DNA of 64,000 nucleotides from Pleomorphovibrio marinus (GCF_003347495.1 NZ_QCXY01000007.1:248001-312000); one strand, 5' to 3'. Counted from the first letter of the stretch, positions 45,246-55,619 are shown. The notes: generated by a model from the sequence alone, not told the origin. Numbers and translations: made by a program.

Positions 45246-48200
45246 ATGTTTTGCAAGGAATCTCTGTTAGTACTTACTTCAATTTTTACTGGGATAATAA
45301 TGTCATGCGGTGTAGAAAAGCCTGCCGAAATATTGGAGGCGGAGACTTCCATACCTTCGGAAATTGATTACAATATTCATGTAAAGCCTATTTTGTCAGA
45401 CCGTTGTTTTTCATGCCATGGTCCTGACCCCAACACCAGAGAGGCAGGTTTGCGCCTGGATATGGCAGAAGGGGCTTATGGGCCTTTAGCCGATAATAAA
45501 AACAAAGTGGCTGTATCGCCGGGAAATCTTCATCGAAGTGATGTCTACGAAAGGTTGGTTTCCGATGATCCGGAGAAAATGATGCCTCCTCCTCAATCCA
45601 ACCTCACCCTTTCTTCCAGAGAAAAGGCTATCATTGTTCGTTGGATAGAGCAAGGCGCCACCTACAAGCCTCATTGGGCATACATCAAACCGGAAAAAAA
45701 TATTTTACCAAAGGTTTCAGACCCGACCTGGCCCAACAATGAAATTGATTATTTTGTGATGAGCAAATTGGATCAAATCAATTTAAAGCCCAGTCCACCT
45801 GCGGAAAAGGAGAGGTTAATTAGAAGGGTTAGTTTGGATTTAACAGGTTTGCCTCCAGATTTGGATTTAGTAGACCGATTTTTAAATGATACATCTCCCA
45901 ACGCCTATGAAAAGGTGGTAGATAATTTGTTGTCGACGGTCGCCTATGCAGAGAGAATGGCCTTGGATTGGTTAGATGTCGCAAGGTTTGCCGATTCTAA
46001 TGGCTTGCATGCAGATGGTTATAGGATGATGTGGCCTTGGAGAGATTGGGTTATTGAGGCCTTTAACGAGAACATGCCCTATGATCGATTTATTGAATGG
46101 CAGGTGGCTGGTGATTTGATACCCAATCCGTCCAAAAAGCAAATTTTGGCAACTGCTTTTAACCGTAACAACCAGACCAATTCCGAGGCAGGCATTATCG
46201 ATGAGGAATACCGTTTGGAATATGTACTTGATCGGTCAGAAACCATAGGGAAGGCTTTTTTGGGGTTGACGCTAGATTGTGCCAGGTGCCATGACCATAA
46301 ATTCGACCCGCTTTCTCAAAAGGACTATTTTAGTATGGCAGCTTTTTTCAACAATATGGATGAGTTGGGTATGACGGGAAATGATGGGAATTCGGGGCCC
46401 TTGTTGTTGTATCTGGAAGATGATGAGGAAAGGGACCTGAATAGGTTAAAAGCCAAAATTCGTTCATTGGAAGAAGAAAAGGTCAAGGCACAACAAAAAT
46501 TCTTGTCAGAAGTGAAAGAGGGCAGCTTAGCTCCACAATGGTTACCTGAAAAGACATTAAAATTGGGTTTGATGGCCCATTTTGATTTAGGGGAATATAG
46601 AAATGGCAGTATACTTGACCCATCCGGTAAGGTTATGGCAAAGGTTAAAGGCAGTCCGGAAATCATCCCTTCTCCCGGCGGCAAGGGTATGCGTTTTAAA
46701 AATGAATTGGACTTTCTGGAAATTCCCGAACAGGGCCTATTTGAAATGACTTCTGCCTTTTCATTTTCATTCTGGGCTAAACCGGAAAGCAGGGAACCTT
46801 ATCGGTCTCTTTTAGCTAATTCCGGAAATAAAAACAATTTCTTCAGGGGATATGAAGTTTTTTTGGACAGCACCAATAGGGTACAGGTACGGATTATCAA
46901 TGCTTTGCCCCATAATTGCATCCATATAATCACCAAGGATCCAATTAAAATGGAAGACTGGAGCCACATTGCGCTTACCTATGATGGTTCTGCGGTTGCT
47001 GATGGGACGGTAGTATACATCGATGGGAAACCAGCACCTTTGGAGACTCTGAGGGATAACCTATACAAAAGTATTTTGCCTGTCAATGATAGTAGGGGGA
47101 TGCCTGTAAACAGGCCCTTAAGGCTCGCCAGAAGCTATAGGGCCTTCGGTGGGGATAATGGGATTTATACGGGAGGCTTGGATGACCTGTATATTTATGA
47201 TAGGGTATTGACAGAACTTGAGGTAGCTGAACTGCATCATTACGGTACTACTTCCCAACTCAAAGAATATGAACTTTCTGAAATTGGTAGACACCTGGAT
47301 TATCATACAAATAAGGAGGCCCGGAACAAGGATGAATCCTTGAAAATATTAAGACAGGAGCAGCTAAAAATGCTCGAAGGCAAGAAAGAAGTAATGGTCA
47401 TGAAGGAAAGAGATCATCTTCGGAAAACCTACATTTTGGATAGGGGAGAATACGAGTTGCCTACCAAAGAAGTGCAGGCGGATGTTCCTTCTGTTTTACC
47501 CTCTTTAGAGAAAGAATGGCCCAGAAACAGACTGGGATTGGCAAAATGGCTTACCCATTCTGATCATCCACTGGTAAGTAGGGTATCGGTAAACAGGTAT
47601 TGGAATCAATTTTTCGGTAGGGGAATAGTCCCTACGGTAGGCGATTTTGGAAGTCAGGGAGACTTGCCTTCCCATCCTCTACTATTGGATTGGTTGGCAG
47701 TGGATTTTATAGAATCAGGTTGGGATGTTAAAGCCCTGGTGAGGAAAATGGTTACTTCTGCCACTTACAGGCAGCAATCCTTGGCAACCAATGAATTGTT
47801 GGAGCTGGATCCGGACAATGTTTATTTAGCAAGAGGTCCGAGACATAGGCTTTTAGGGGAGTTTATCCGAGACAGTTATTTACATGCAAGCGGGCTCCTG
47901 GTGGAGGAGGTAGGGGGGCCAAGTGTTAAACCTTATCAACCGGTAGGATTGTGGGAAGAAAAAGGTGAGTTTTCCAATTTTTTACTCACCTATCGTCCCG
48001 ACAAAGGGAAAGATCTATATCGCAAAAGTATGTACACCTTTATCAGAAGAACTTCACCTGCACCTGCAATGACCACCTTTGATGTGCCGGGAAGGGAGGA
48101 TTGCACGGTGCAGAGACAGGAAACCAATACCCCTTTACAGCCTTTGGTCTTGATGAATGATCCGCAGATCATTGAGGCCTCCCGTGCCCTTGCAGAAAAA

Positions 48201-48476
48201 ATGCAAAAAGAAGCGGGCAATCAGTTGGAAGATCAATTGGTATATGGATTTCGAAGGGTCATTGGAAGAAAACCCTCAGAAAAGGAAATGCAGCTGTTTC
48301 AAAAAATGTTTTCGATGGAACTGGATCGGTTTCGGACAAATAAAAAAGACAGGGAGGCATTGCTAAACGTAGGTGCGTCAAAGCTAGACAGGGATCTGCC
48401 CTTGGATAGAACAGCAGCCCTTACCATGGTAGCTAATTTAATGTTTAATCATTTCGATTTTTACACCAAACAATAA
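45246..48476 (+). CDS. PSCyt1-DUF1549-LamG-DUF1553 haem lipoprotein
   Basis: I choose ATG 45246 (1076 residues) because it gives a compact lipoprotein signal ending IIMSC (Cys21); an ATG at 45186 would add 20 polar residues. Domains in order: planctomycete-type cytochrome c PSCyt1 with RCFSCHGPD (CxxCH 54-58) and MMPP; DUF1549 (about 130-350) with LGLTLDCARCHDHKFDPLS, a second CxxCH; a LamG/concanavalin-like domain (about 430-650: FSFSFWAKPES, YIDGKPA, LDDLYIYDRVLTELEV); and DUF1553 (about 760-1050: WPRNRLGLAKWLTHSDHPLVSRVSVNRYW). Such proteins are paired with DUF1501 proteins, as here (5 bp gap). Their reaction is not established; haem-linked carbohydrate chemistry is an inference. Confidence 0.9.
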   Translation: MFCKESLLVLTSIFTGIIMSCGVEKPAEILEAETSIPSEIDYNIHVKPILSDRCFSCHGPDPNTREAGLRLDMAEGAYGPLADNKNKVAVSPGNLHRSDVYERLVSDDPEKMMPPPQSNLTLSSREKAIIVRWIEQGATYKPHWAYIKPEKNILPKVSDPTWPNNEIDYFVMSKLDQINLKPSPPAEKERLIRRVSLDLTGLPPDLDLVDRFLNDTSPNAYEKVVDNLLSTVAYAERMALDWLDVARFADSNGLHADGYRMMWPWRDWVIEAFNENMPYDRFIEWQVAGDLIPNPSKKQILATAFNRNNQTNSEAGIIDEEYRLEYVLDRSETIGKAFLGLTLDCARCHDHKFDPLSQKDYFSMAAFFNNMDELGMTGNDGNSGPLLLYLEDDEERDLNRLKAKIRSLEEEKVKAQQKFLSEVKEGSLAPQWLPEKTLKLGLMAHFDLGEYRNGSILDPSGKVMAKVKGSPEIIPSPGGKGMRFKNELDFLEIPEQGLFEMTSAFSFSFWAKPESREPYRSLLANSGNKNNFFRGYEVFLDSTNRVQVRIINALPHNCIHIITKDPIKMEDWSHIALTYDGSAVADGTVVYIDGKPAPLETLRDNLYKSILPVNDSRGMPVNRPLRLARSYRAFGGDNGIYTGGLDDLYIYDRVLTELEVAELHHYGTTSQLKEYELSEIGRHLDYHTNKEARNKDESLKILRQEQLKMLEGKKEVMVMKERDHLRKTYILDRGEYELPTKEVQADVPSVLPSLEKEWPRNRLGLAKWLTHSDHPLVSRVSVNRYWNQFFGRGIVPTVGDFGSQGDLPSHPLLLDWLAVDFIESGWDVKALVRKMVTSATYRQQSLATNELLELDPDNVYLARGPRHRLLGEFIRDSYLHASGLLVEEVGGPSVKPYQPVGLWEEKGEFSNFLLTYRPDKGKDLYRKSMYTFIRRTSPAPAMTTFDVPGREDCTVQRQETNTPLQPLVLMNDPQIIEASRALAEKMQKEAGNQLEDQLVYGFRRVIGRKPSEKEMQLFQKMFSMELDRFRTNKKDREALLNVGASKLDRDLPLDRTAALTMVANLMFNHFDFYTKQ

Positions 48477-48481
48477 AGGTT

Positions 48482-49930
48482 ATGTCAGAATTGTGTTCAC
48501 TTGTGAACCATTATTCCAGGAGGGAATTCCTTACCAAGGCTGGGTTGGGAATTGGAGGAATGGCATTGGCCAGTTTGGCCAACCCCATTTCTTCCTATGC
48601 CCTAGCGAACCCCCAAAATGGAATTGTGGGAGGTACCCACTTTCCACCCAAGGCGAAGAGGGTCATTTATCTGTTTCAAAGCGGAGGCCCTTCCCAGTTT
48701 GAACTGTTTGATTTTAAACCGGAACTGATTAAGCGGACAGGGGAACAACTTCCGGATTCCGTAAGGCAGGGACAAAGATTGACGGGGATGTCGTCAGGGC
48801 AAAAATCCCTACCTATGATAGGTTCAAGATTTGGTTTCGAAAGGAGGGGTAAATCAGGGTTGTATATAAGTGAACTTTTGCCGCATATTGCTTCGATTTC
48901 TGACGAAATCTGTGTCATTAAATCCATGCACACGGAGGCCATTAACCATGATCCGGCCATTACCTTTTTCCAGACGGGTTCCCAACAGGCAGGAAGGCCA
49001 TCTATTGGGTCATGGGTGAGTTATGGACTGGGAAGTGATAATGAGAATTTACCTGCATTTTGTGTTTTGGTCTCCAAGGGAAGGTCAGGTGCCCAACCTG
49101 TTTACGGAAGGCTCTGGGGAAATGGTTTTTTGCCTTCTCTGCATCAAGGCGTACAATTCCGGTCAGGAAAAGAACCTGTACTCTATTTAAATGATCCCCC
49201 GGGCATAGGTCGAGAAGACCGGTCCAAGTACATGGATCATTTGAAAGCCCTTTACGAACATACTTTTGAATCCAACCCAGATGAGGAAATCAATTCTAAA
49301 ATAGCCCAATATGAAATGGCCTACCGGATGCAAACTTCGGTACCGGAAACCATGGATATTTCCGGAGAACCGGACCATGTACTGGAGATGTATGGGCCGG
49401 ATGTGCATATTCCCGGAACCTATGCGGCCAATTGCCTTTTGGCAAGAAGATTGGCTGAAAAAAATGTCAAATTTATTCAATTGTACCATAAAGGATGGGA
49501 TCAGCATGGAAATCTTCCCAATGATATCCAAACCATGGCCAAAAGTACAGACCAGCCCACTGCGGGGTTGATTCAGGATTTAAAACAGCGAGGTCTATTG
49601 GATGATACCTTGGTCATATGGGGAGGTGAATTTGGGCGAACCAGTTATTCTCAAGGTCAGATAACCAAGACAACTTATGGCAGGGATCATCATCCGAAAT
49701 GCTTTTCCATGTGGATGGCTGGAGCCGGCGTGAAAAAAGGATTCTCCTACGGACAAACGGATGAACTAGGGTATAATATTATCAAGGATCCAGTGCATGT
49801 ACATGATTTTCAGGCTACCCTACTGCATTTGATGGGTGTAGACCATGAACGGTTGAATTTTAAGCACCAAGGCCGGAGGTATCGCCTGACCGATGTTCAT
49901 GGGGAGGTTGTAAAACCGCTTTTGATTTAA
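48482..49930 (+). CDS. DUF1501 Tat-exported protein, partner of DUF1553
   Basis: The 482-residue product has a twin-arginine signal (YSRREFLTKAGLGIGGMALA). The DUF1501 family is related to the alkaline phosphatase/sulfatase superfamily, and the following blocks are visible: KRVIYLFQSGGPSQFELFDFKP, HTEAINHDPAITFFQTG, DQHGNLPNDI, LVIWGGEFGRTSYSQG and DHHPKCFSMWMAGAGVKKG. The Asp/His-rich motifs could coordinate metal. The physical function of the family is unknown. It is translationally close to the DUF1549/DUF1553 gene (5 bp), the standard pairing in Planctomycetes and Bacteroidota, and precedes GH31 by 71 bp. Confidence 0.93.
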   Translation: MSELCSLVNHYSRREFLTKAGLGIGGMALASLANPISSYALANPQNGIVGGTHFPPKAKRVIYLFQSGGPSQFELFDFKPELIKRTGEQLPDSVRQGQRLTGMSSGQKSLPMIGSRFGFERRGKSGLYISELLPHIASISDEICVIKSMHTEAINHDPAITFFQTGSQQAGRPSIGSWVSYGLGSDNENLPAFCVLVSKGRSGAQPVYGRLWGNGFLPSLHQGVQFRSGKEPVLYLNDPPGIGREDRSKYMDHLKALYEHTFESNPDEEINSKIAQYEMAYRMQTSVPETMDISGEPDHVLEMYGPDVHIPGTYAANCLLARRLAEKNVKFIQLYHKGWDQHGNLPNDIQTMAKSTDQPTAGLIQDLKQRGLLDDTLVIWGGEFGRTSYSQGQITKTTYGRDHHPKCFSMWMAGAGVKKGFSYGQTDELGYNIIKDPVHVHDFQATLLHLMGVDHERLNFKHQGRRYRLTDVHGEVVKPLLI

Positions 49931-50001
49931 AATTCTCGAAAACTTGCATTTTCTTACCTTATATACCTATACGGGAATAATAAAATAAACAGGGGGTTAG
50001 T

Positions 50002-52278
50002 ATGAAAAAATTAATGGTAGGCAGGAGAATCAGGGAGGGAAATGGAACATTCCTCATAAACCTGGTTTCTGTCTTTTTGCTCATTTTTGTCTTTTATTCC
50101 TGCAAAGAGGAAACAGGAAAGGTTCAGGATACTGGTAGTCAATTTACCATTGACATGGGGGCCTACCGTTTTTTACTGCATAAGGAAGGATTTCGTTTCA
50201 GTTTTCAGGATGCTAATGACATGGTGATGGTACCTCTCCATGAAGTGAGTGGTTTCCAAATGGGCGAATCACCGAATCAGGTGTCTGATGCCGTTTCGAC
50301 GTACTATGAAGGTCGCGATGGACTTACCTATTATTTTTCTGTGGATACGGAAGACGGATCAAAATGCAGGGTGGAAATAACATTATCGGAACATAGCGCC
50401 CAATTTAAGGCGATACCGGAAACGGAAGGCATGTATTCCATTCTGTTCCGTGCGGGGGGCATTTCTCCCGGGTATGGTTTGGGAGATGATTTAATTCAAC
50501 ACATTATTCCGGGCTGGCATGATTCGGTTACCAAAGGTAAGGGTACGGAAATCACCGGGTTTGAAGACAATGATTTCAGGGCAAAAGGTGGGAGGGAACG
50601 GCTTATCAGCAATTTCGCAATCTATCCGGTTAATCGCTTTGCCTGGGTCAATATCTATCCTCACTCAAAAATTGTGCGTAGTACTGCCGAGGAAATAATT
50701 CAGGGGAGCAATACTGCTTCATCAATAGATCAACTTTATTTCTTTTTTGGTGAACCTAATCAAATCTACAATTCCTGGCTTCAACTCAGAAACGAGGCAG
50801 GTTATCCGGTGATGAAACCCGAATACGAACTGTTCGGCCTGGGCTGGGAAGCCTGGGGCGCCTTGGGTTGGAACACAAATCACAGATCGGTTCAGGAAGA
50901 TGTAGATCATTACCTGGATTTGGGATATCCGCTGCAATGGATGATCATTGGTTCCGGGTTCTGGCCCCAACATGACAGCCTTTTTCATGCCACTACCAGT
51001 TTCGGCATGTGGGATCCGGAGAAATATCCGGATCCGAAAGGCCTGATTGACTATTTCCACAATAAGGATCTAAAAATCCTGCTGGGATTGCGAATCGCTT
51101 TTGTAATCGGAGGTCCCTTCAGTGAGGAAGGCGTAGAAAAGGGATATTTCCTGATGGAGGGTGAGGCGCCTAAGTTATTCAAAATAGGATTTCCGAAAAA
51201 GCCGATTTATATCCTGGACACACAGAATCCAGAAGCGGTAGCTTGGTATGTTGACCTTTGCGACCGATGGGGTGTTGATGGATTCAAGGAGGATATTTAT
51301 GGCTACGGACGGTATTTGCTCCGCGACGACAAGCTCAATCCTGTTAATGAAGCGCTCATAAAAAAAGGATACCTGATCATGCTCAGGAACAATTACCTTG
51401 GATCTCCCGGTTCAATGCACCGCATCGAAGACTTTAATTACGACCAGGATCAGGATCGGGGAGCCATCAATACGCTCATCTATCCATATTGCGGTCTGCC
51501 TTTTTCCTATCCTGACCTAATTGGGGGCTTGTTTGGGGGCATGGATTTCGATGGTGATGTGTCCCCGCGGATAAAAAAATATATGATGCGCAATGCAATG
51601 TGGGCGTCTGTGCATCCAACAATGGCTATGGGCAAAGGGCCGTGGCACTTCAGGGATGCACAAGTTGACAGCGTGATGCTGAAAGCAGCGCACTTACATA
51701 ATCGTTTGCATCCCTATATTTACAGTCAAGCGATCCGGTTTTATCATGATGGATTTCCATGGAGCATGGCTCCGTTACCGTTAGTTTTTCCAGATGATCC
51801 GGCTGTACATGGAAGAGAAAATAATAAAGATCGTGGCTATCAGTGGATGATCGGTGATGCCCTGCTGGCAACCCCTCTCTACGGCGAAGATTATAAAACC
51901 GCAACTACGAGGAATGTTTATCTGCCTGAAGGTAAATGGATAGATTACGAAACAGGAAAGGTATATAAAGGGCCGGTGATGCTGTCGGATTTTGAATTGC
52001 CACTGGAAAAGGTCCCCTTATTCGTGGGTGGCACTGGCGTGGTTATAGAAAAGGCTGGCGATGGTTTGAAAGCTAGAATATATCCCGTTTCCGAAAATGC
52101 GACAACGGTATTTTATGATAAGGATGGTGATACGGCCAGCACTATTGCGGTAGAGAGGCCGGATTGGCAGCATATTATTGTTACGGACAATACTAGGGAA
52201 GAGCAAGTGACAGGAAAATGGGTGCGGCACGCCTACGAATTTGACCTGAACGCAGGTCATAACTATACAGTAAAGTAA
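50002..52278 (+). CDS. GH31-family alpha-glycosidase lipoprotein
   Basis: The 758-residue product has a lipobox (FYSC, Cys34) after an unusually long, basic N-terminus; a start at ATG 50014 is possible. The GH31 barrel is recognisable by GYGLGDD, ELFGLGWEAWGALGWN, DLGYPLQWMIIGSGFWP, then the nucleophile region WGVDGFKEDIYGYG with Asp431, and LFGGMDFDGDVSPRIKKYMMRNAMW, which holds the likely acid/base aspartate. The C-terminus has the GH31 beta-domains (GDALLATPLYGED, NVYLPEGKWIDYETG). It removes alpha-linked sugars such as glucose, xylose or galactose; the linkage is not clear. Together with GH26 it suits a galacto- or gluco-decorated mannan, which remains inference. Confidence 0.9.
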   Translation: MKKLMVGRRIREGNGTFLINLVSVFLLIFVFYSCKEETGKVQDTGSQFTIDMGAYRFLLHKEGFRFSFQDANDMVMVPLHEVSGFQMGESPNQVSDAVSTYYEGRDGLTYYFSVDTEDGSKCRVEITLSEHSAQFKAIPETEGMYSILFRAGGISPGYGLGDDLIQHIIPGWHDSVTKGKGTEITGFEDNDFRAKGGRERLISNFAIYPVNRFAWVNIYPHSKIVRSTAEEIIQGSNTASSIDQLYFFFGEPNQIYNSWLQLRNEAGYPVMKPEYELFGLGWEAWGALGWNTNHRSVQEDVDHYLDLGYPLQWMIIGSGFWPQHDSLFHATTSFGMWDPEKYPDPKGLIDYFHNKDLKILLGLRIAFVIGGPFSEEGVEKGYFLMEGEAPKLFKIGFPKKPIYILDTQNPEAVAWYVDLCDRWGVDGFKEDIYGYGRYLLRDDKLNPVNEALIKKGYLIMLRNNYLGSPGSMHRIEDFNYDQDQDRGAINTLIYPYCGLPFSYPDLIGGLFGGMDFDGDVSPRIKKYMMRNAMWASVHPTMAMGKGPWHFRDAQVDSVMLKAAHLHNRLHPYIYSQAIRFYHDGFPWSMAPLPLVFPDDPAVHGRENNKDRGYQWMIGDALLATPLYGEDYKTATTRNVYLPEGKWIDYETGKVYKGPVMLSDFELPLEKVPLFVGGTGVVIEKAGDGLKARIYPVSENATTVFYDKDGDTASTIAVERPDWQHIIVTDNTREEQVTGKWVRHAYEFDLNAGHNYTVK

Positions 52279-52307
52279 AACTTAAATAAGTAAATTAAAA
52301 ATTAAGA

Positions 52308-52372
52308 AAAGTGATGTTAACTGGTTGTTTTCAAATCGTTACAAATAAAAATTCAACAAAAAACATCACTTT
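52308..52372. repeat. Inverted repeat after the GH31 gene
   Basis: AAAGTGATGTT (52308-52318) and AACATCACTTT (52362-52372) are perfect 11-bp reverse complements separated by 43 AT-rich bases, 29 bp after the GH31 stop. No T-run follows, so it is not a standard terminator. It could be an RNA-end structure or the ends of a tiny decayed insertion. Confidence 0.5.
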
Positions 52373-52504
52373 CAGGATGAATAAAACAAAGATAAAATTA
52401 ATAGGCCAATAAAAAGTTGTAAGACATTCATTTACAGGAAGTAATATTACAAAGTATCCAGGTTAAAATACGGCAGCAAAATACATGAACAAGCAAGGCA
52501 TCAT

Positions 52505-52550
52505 TAAATCGAGCAGTAGTTATCCCGATGGCAGTCGCGACAAATTGGCC
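52505..52550. repeat. Degenerate copy of intergenic repeat module 1
   Basis: TAAATCGAGCAGTAGTTATC followed by GATGGCAGTCGCGAC resembles module 1 (AAATCGAGCCTG ... GACGGCAGTCAGG). It lies in the 386-bp gap between GH31 and the large unknown lipoprotein. The rest of the gap is AT-rich and shows no other site. Confidence 0.4.
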
Positions 52551-52664
52551 CCGATAAAATAAATTTTGTCTTATTGCCGGAATTAAAACTGACCCAAAAA
52601 AATCAATTTTGATTTTTAAGTATAAAACTAATACTCTCCAATTTAAATGTAAAATAAATCACCA

Positions 52665-55493
52665 ATGAATTGTATTTCAAAAATCTGTGTCGTTCTTAGT
52701 CTTTATTTAATGGTTGGTTGTAATTCCAGTAACCAGGATAAAGTTTTTATAGAAGATAACCAGATAGTCATCCGCAAGAGCGATATCACGTATAAATTTC
52801 GACCTAGCTTTTCAATCATCTATAGTGAGGAGGATCCTAAAATGGCCATGAGGCCTGCAGGCATAGAGGGGGTACCCTATAATATCATCACTTGGACAGC
52901 CTACCAGGGAAAGGATGCGGATCTGGATGAAGTGAAAAGAAGTGAAAGTTCGGTAGGAGATGGGTTTGATGATGCTATTCTAGAAGGTGAGGCAGCCGAA
53001 AGAAGCTCAAATCCATTCAATGCAGGAACTGTCTTTTCTATCAGTGCATCGGACATGGAAATGAAAGAAGGTGCCATCCACCTTACTTTTGATGATCATG
53101 AGTGGTTTCAATTTTCAGCGGAAATCTCCGATTTGGAAGGAAGGAATCCCTCCATCGCTTTTAATATCTCACCCAAAATAGACGGCTTTTTCTCTGTAGG
53201 ATATACCGGTGCGCCCGAATATTCGCTTTCCGCAGTAACAGAAATATGGCAACCACTGGTTTGGCAGGAAAAGCGGTTTCCCGAAAGACCAATTATGACC
53301 TTGGCTTTTCGCTGCCCGATTCCTACAGCACTGGTCCATGACGGTACCCATTCACTTGGAGTGATGGCAGCTTCAGCCGAATTTCCTTTTGATCCCTTGC
53401 CTTTGTCCACAAACAGTCGGTTTGGTGTTATGGTTAGAAATAAGGAAGGAAAAGCACAGCCTCAATTATTCGCTCCGGTGCCTGGAGGGCAAGGATCCCA
53501 GATGAAAACGGGGGAAACCTTTCAATTTAAATCCTATTTGGTGATTGAACCCGGAAAAATCCATGAAGCCTACGAAAATATTGCGAGAAGTGATTTTGGT
53601 TTCAGGAATTACAGGAAAAATGAGACGATATCACTGAACCGGACCTTTGAAAATATGGTGGACTATTCCATGTCTGATTATGCTTGGTTTATTGATTCAT
53701 TAAAGGGTTTTGCCTATTCCACGGATGTACCGGGTGCGGTAAAGAATGTTTCCAGTTTGAATCCCTTGGAACTGGCTATTGTGATGGATGACCCGGCGAT
53801 GTTCGAACAGCGGGCCTATCCCACCTTGGAGTACATGTTGTCCAGGGAAAAATTTCTTTTTTCGCTTGATCCCGAACAAAAAATCCAGCATCCATCTAGA
53901 AGCATGACCGGGCCTATAGCTCCAGTTTCTGAACTCACCTCGTTACATAACATACTTGGCCAATCCAATGAGTTTTTCTTGGAATTGGCTAAAATGGAAT
54001 TTTCGGGGAGTCGCATCCGAAATTTGGATGTAGCTGAAAAGGGAGATTCTTGGGTAAATGCCATGCATTTGTACAAGGCCTCCAAGGATGAAAAACACCT
54101 TGAACTGGCCATTTCCGGTGCAGATGAATACCTCCAGAAAAGGATCGAAACCAAACAGACTGATTTTGCGGATCCGTATTCCCCGGGATCATTTTTCTGG
54201 AATGCGTTTACCCACAGGTGGGTGGATCTGACCGAATTATATGAAATCACACAAGACAATCGGTACTTAGAGGCAGCCCATGACGGTGCCAGGCGATATA
54301 CCATGTTTACCTGGATGTCACCTGCCATACCGGATACGCAAGTTTTGGTAAACGAGGGCGGAAAAGCCCCGCTTTACTGGTACTTGAAATCAAAAGGCCA
54401 CGAGCAAATGTATTTTCCGGAAGAAGAAGTGGAAGCATGGAGGCTTTCTGAAATTGGGCTGACTCCTGAATCGTCAGGTACCAGTCAAGGTCACCGCGCT
54501 ATTTTTATGGCGAATTATGCGCCGTGGATGTTGCGGTTGGGATTTTACTCCGATGATCCATTTTTAAAGGAAGTGGCCAAATCGGCAATTATAGGCAGGT
54601 ATCAAAATTTTCCGGGATACCATATTAATACCGCACGCACTACGGCTTATGAAAAGCCTGATTATCCCTTGCGGGAACATAAAGCCTTAAGCATTAATTC
54701 CTTCCATTATAACCATATCCTGCCCATGGCCAGTATGCTGTTGGATTATTTGGTCACAGATGCGTTTGTTAGGGCCGAGGGAAAGATCAATTTTCCATCA
54801 GAATACATAGAAGGATATGCCTATTTGCAAAATAAATTTTACGGTAGTAAACCGGGGGAATTTTATGAAGAGGATGGAGTGCACCTGTGGATGCCAAAAA
54901 ATTTATTGACCGTTTCCCATCCGGAATTGAACTACCTATCGGGGTATAATCAAGGCGGACTTTTTTTAGCTTTTATGAACCAATTTGAAGAGGCCGTAAC
55001 TTCCACTGTAAAAGTTAGTCCTGAATGGGCCATTGGCTCTATTAAAGGAATAGACGTTCTTTCAGACGAGGGAAAAGCCTCTAAAGTAAGTGTGTCCTCA
55101 TTAGAGGTAGAGGTGCCTGGAAATGGTATTACAGCGGTCAGGGTGGAAGGACTTTCACCAAAGGTGGGATTTCAGCAAAAAATATTGTCGAAAGTGCCAG
55201 CCTCCAAAAATCACCTATTGGAATTTGATTTTGGTAATGGACGGGCCATGGTGATCAATCTGGGAGAATACGATCGGAGGGGGTATATTTATCTGCAGGA
55301 GGATGATGCTCGCTTTTCCAGCGTTACTTTGTTTTATGAGGATGAGCAAGGTAATGTCGAAAGCCTGAAGGAGGAAAATTACCCCTTTGAATTCACCATT
55401 CCGATAAAGGGAGCGGGAGAGGGGGTTTCATTTTGGTTTTCCGCCAAAAACCTAAATGGTAATGTGGAGACAAGTAAAAAATACCGACTTTGA
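52665..55493 (+). CDS. Large lipoprotein of unknown function, candidate glycan-active enzyme (paralog A)
   Basis: The 942-residue product has a lipobox (LMVGC, Cys19). It has an N-terminal beta-rich domain (about 25-290), a central helical region (about 310-780) with repeating hairpins (AISGADEYLQKRIE, LYEITQDNRYLEAAHDGARR) that looks like an (alpha/alpha) toroid, and a C-terminal beta domain (about 790-942). It is a clear paralog of the protein at 60841: both share NSRFGVM, LEYxxSREKxL, VNEGGK, FPGYx, a FxYNH block and a GYAxLxNKxYGxxPG ... LWxPKN block. The fold suggests a polysaccharide lyase or six-hairpin glycosidase, but I recognise no CAZy family. It lies between GH31 and the second SusC. 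Confidence 0.7.
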   Translation: MNCISKICVVLSLYLMVGCNSSNQDKVFIEDNQIVIRKSDITYKFRPSFSIIYSEEDPKMAMRPAGIEGVPYNIITWTAYQGKDADLDEVKRSESSVGDGFDDAILEGEAAERSSNPFNAGTVFSISASDMEMKEGAIHLTFDDHEWFQFSAEISDLEGRNPSIAFNISPKIDGFFSVGYTGAPEYSLSAVTEIWQPLVWQEKRFPERPIMTLAFRCPIPTALVHDGTHSLGVMAASAEFPFDPLPLSTNSRFGVMVRNKEGKAQPQLFAPVPGGQGSQMKTGETFQFKSYLVIEPGKIHEAYENIARSDFGFRNYRKNETISLNRTFENMVDYSMSDYAWFIDSLKGFAYSTDVPGAVKNVSSLNPLELAIVMDDPAMFEQRAYPTLEYMLSREKFLFSLDPEQKIQHPSRSMTGPIAPVSELTSLHNILGQSNEFFLELAKMEFSGSRIRNLDVAEKGDSWVNAMHLYKASKDEKHLELAISGADEYLQKRIETKQTDFADPYSPGSFFWNAFTHRWVDLTELYEITQDNRYLEAAHDGARRYTMFTWMSPAIPDTQVLVNEGGKAPLYWYLKSKGHEQMYFPEEEVEAWRLSEIGLTPESSGTSQGHRAIFMANYAPWMLRLGFYSDDPFLKEVAKSAIIGRYQNFPGYHINTARTTAYEKPDYPLREHKALSINSFHYNHILPMASMLLDYLVTDAFVRAEGKINFPSEYIEGYAYLQNKFYGSKPGEFYEEDGVHLWMPKNLLTVSHPELNYLSGYNQGGLFLAFMNQFEEAVTSTVKVSPEWAIGSIKGIDVLSDEGKASKVSVSSLEVEVPGNGITAVRVEGLSPKVGFQQKILSKVPASKNHLLEFDFGNGRAMVINLGEYDRRGYIYLQEDDARFSSVTLFYEDEQGNVESLKEENYPFEFTIPIKGAGEGVSFWFSAKNLNGNVETSKKYRL

Positions 55494-55619
55494 GGCAGTA
55501 TGTACTATGGCATCATTTTTAAAGGATGCCTAAGAGGGTTGTGAAATAAATGACATCAAATTTAAAGCGACCCAGTTGGACGTTTAGTCGGATTTTCATC
55601 TTTTTATCTTTGTTTTTCA

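Noticed and set aside
53816-54328. Antisense open frame of 170 codons inside paralog A
   Set aside because: The sense frame has a paralog with conserved motifs across the same stretch; the antisense product has no recognisable feature.
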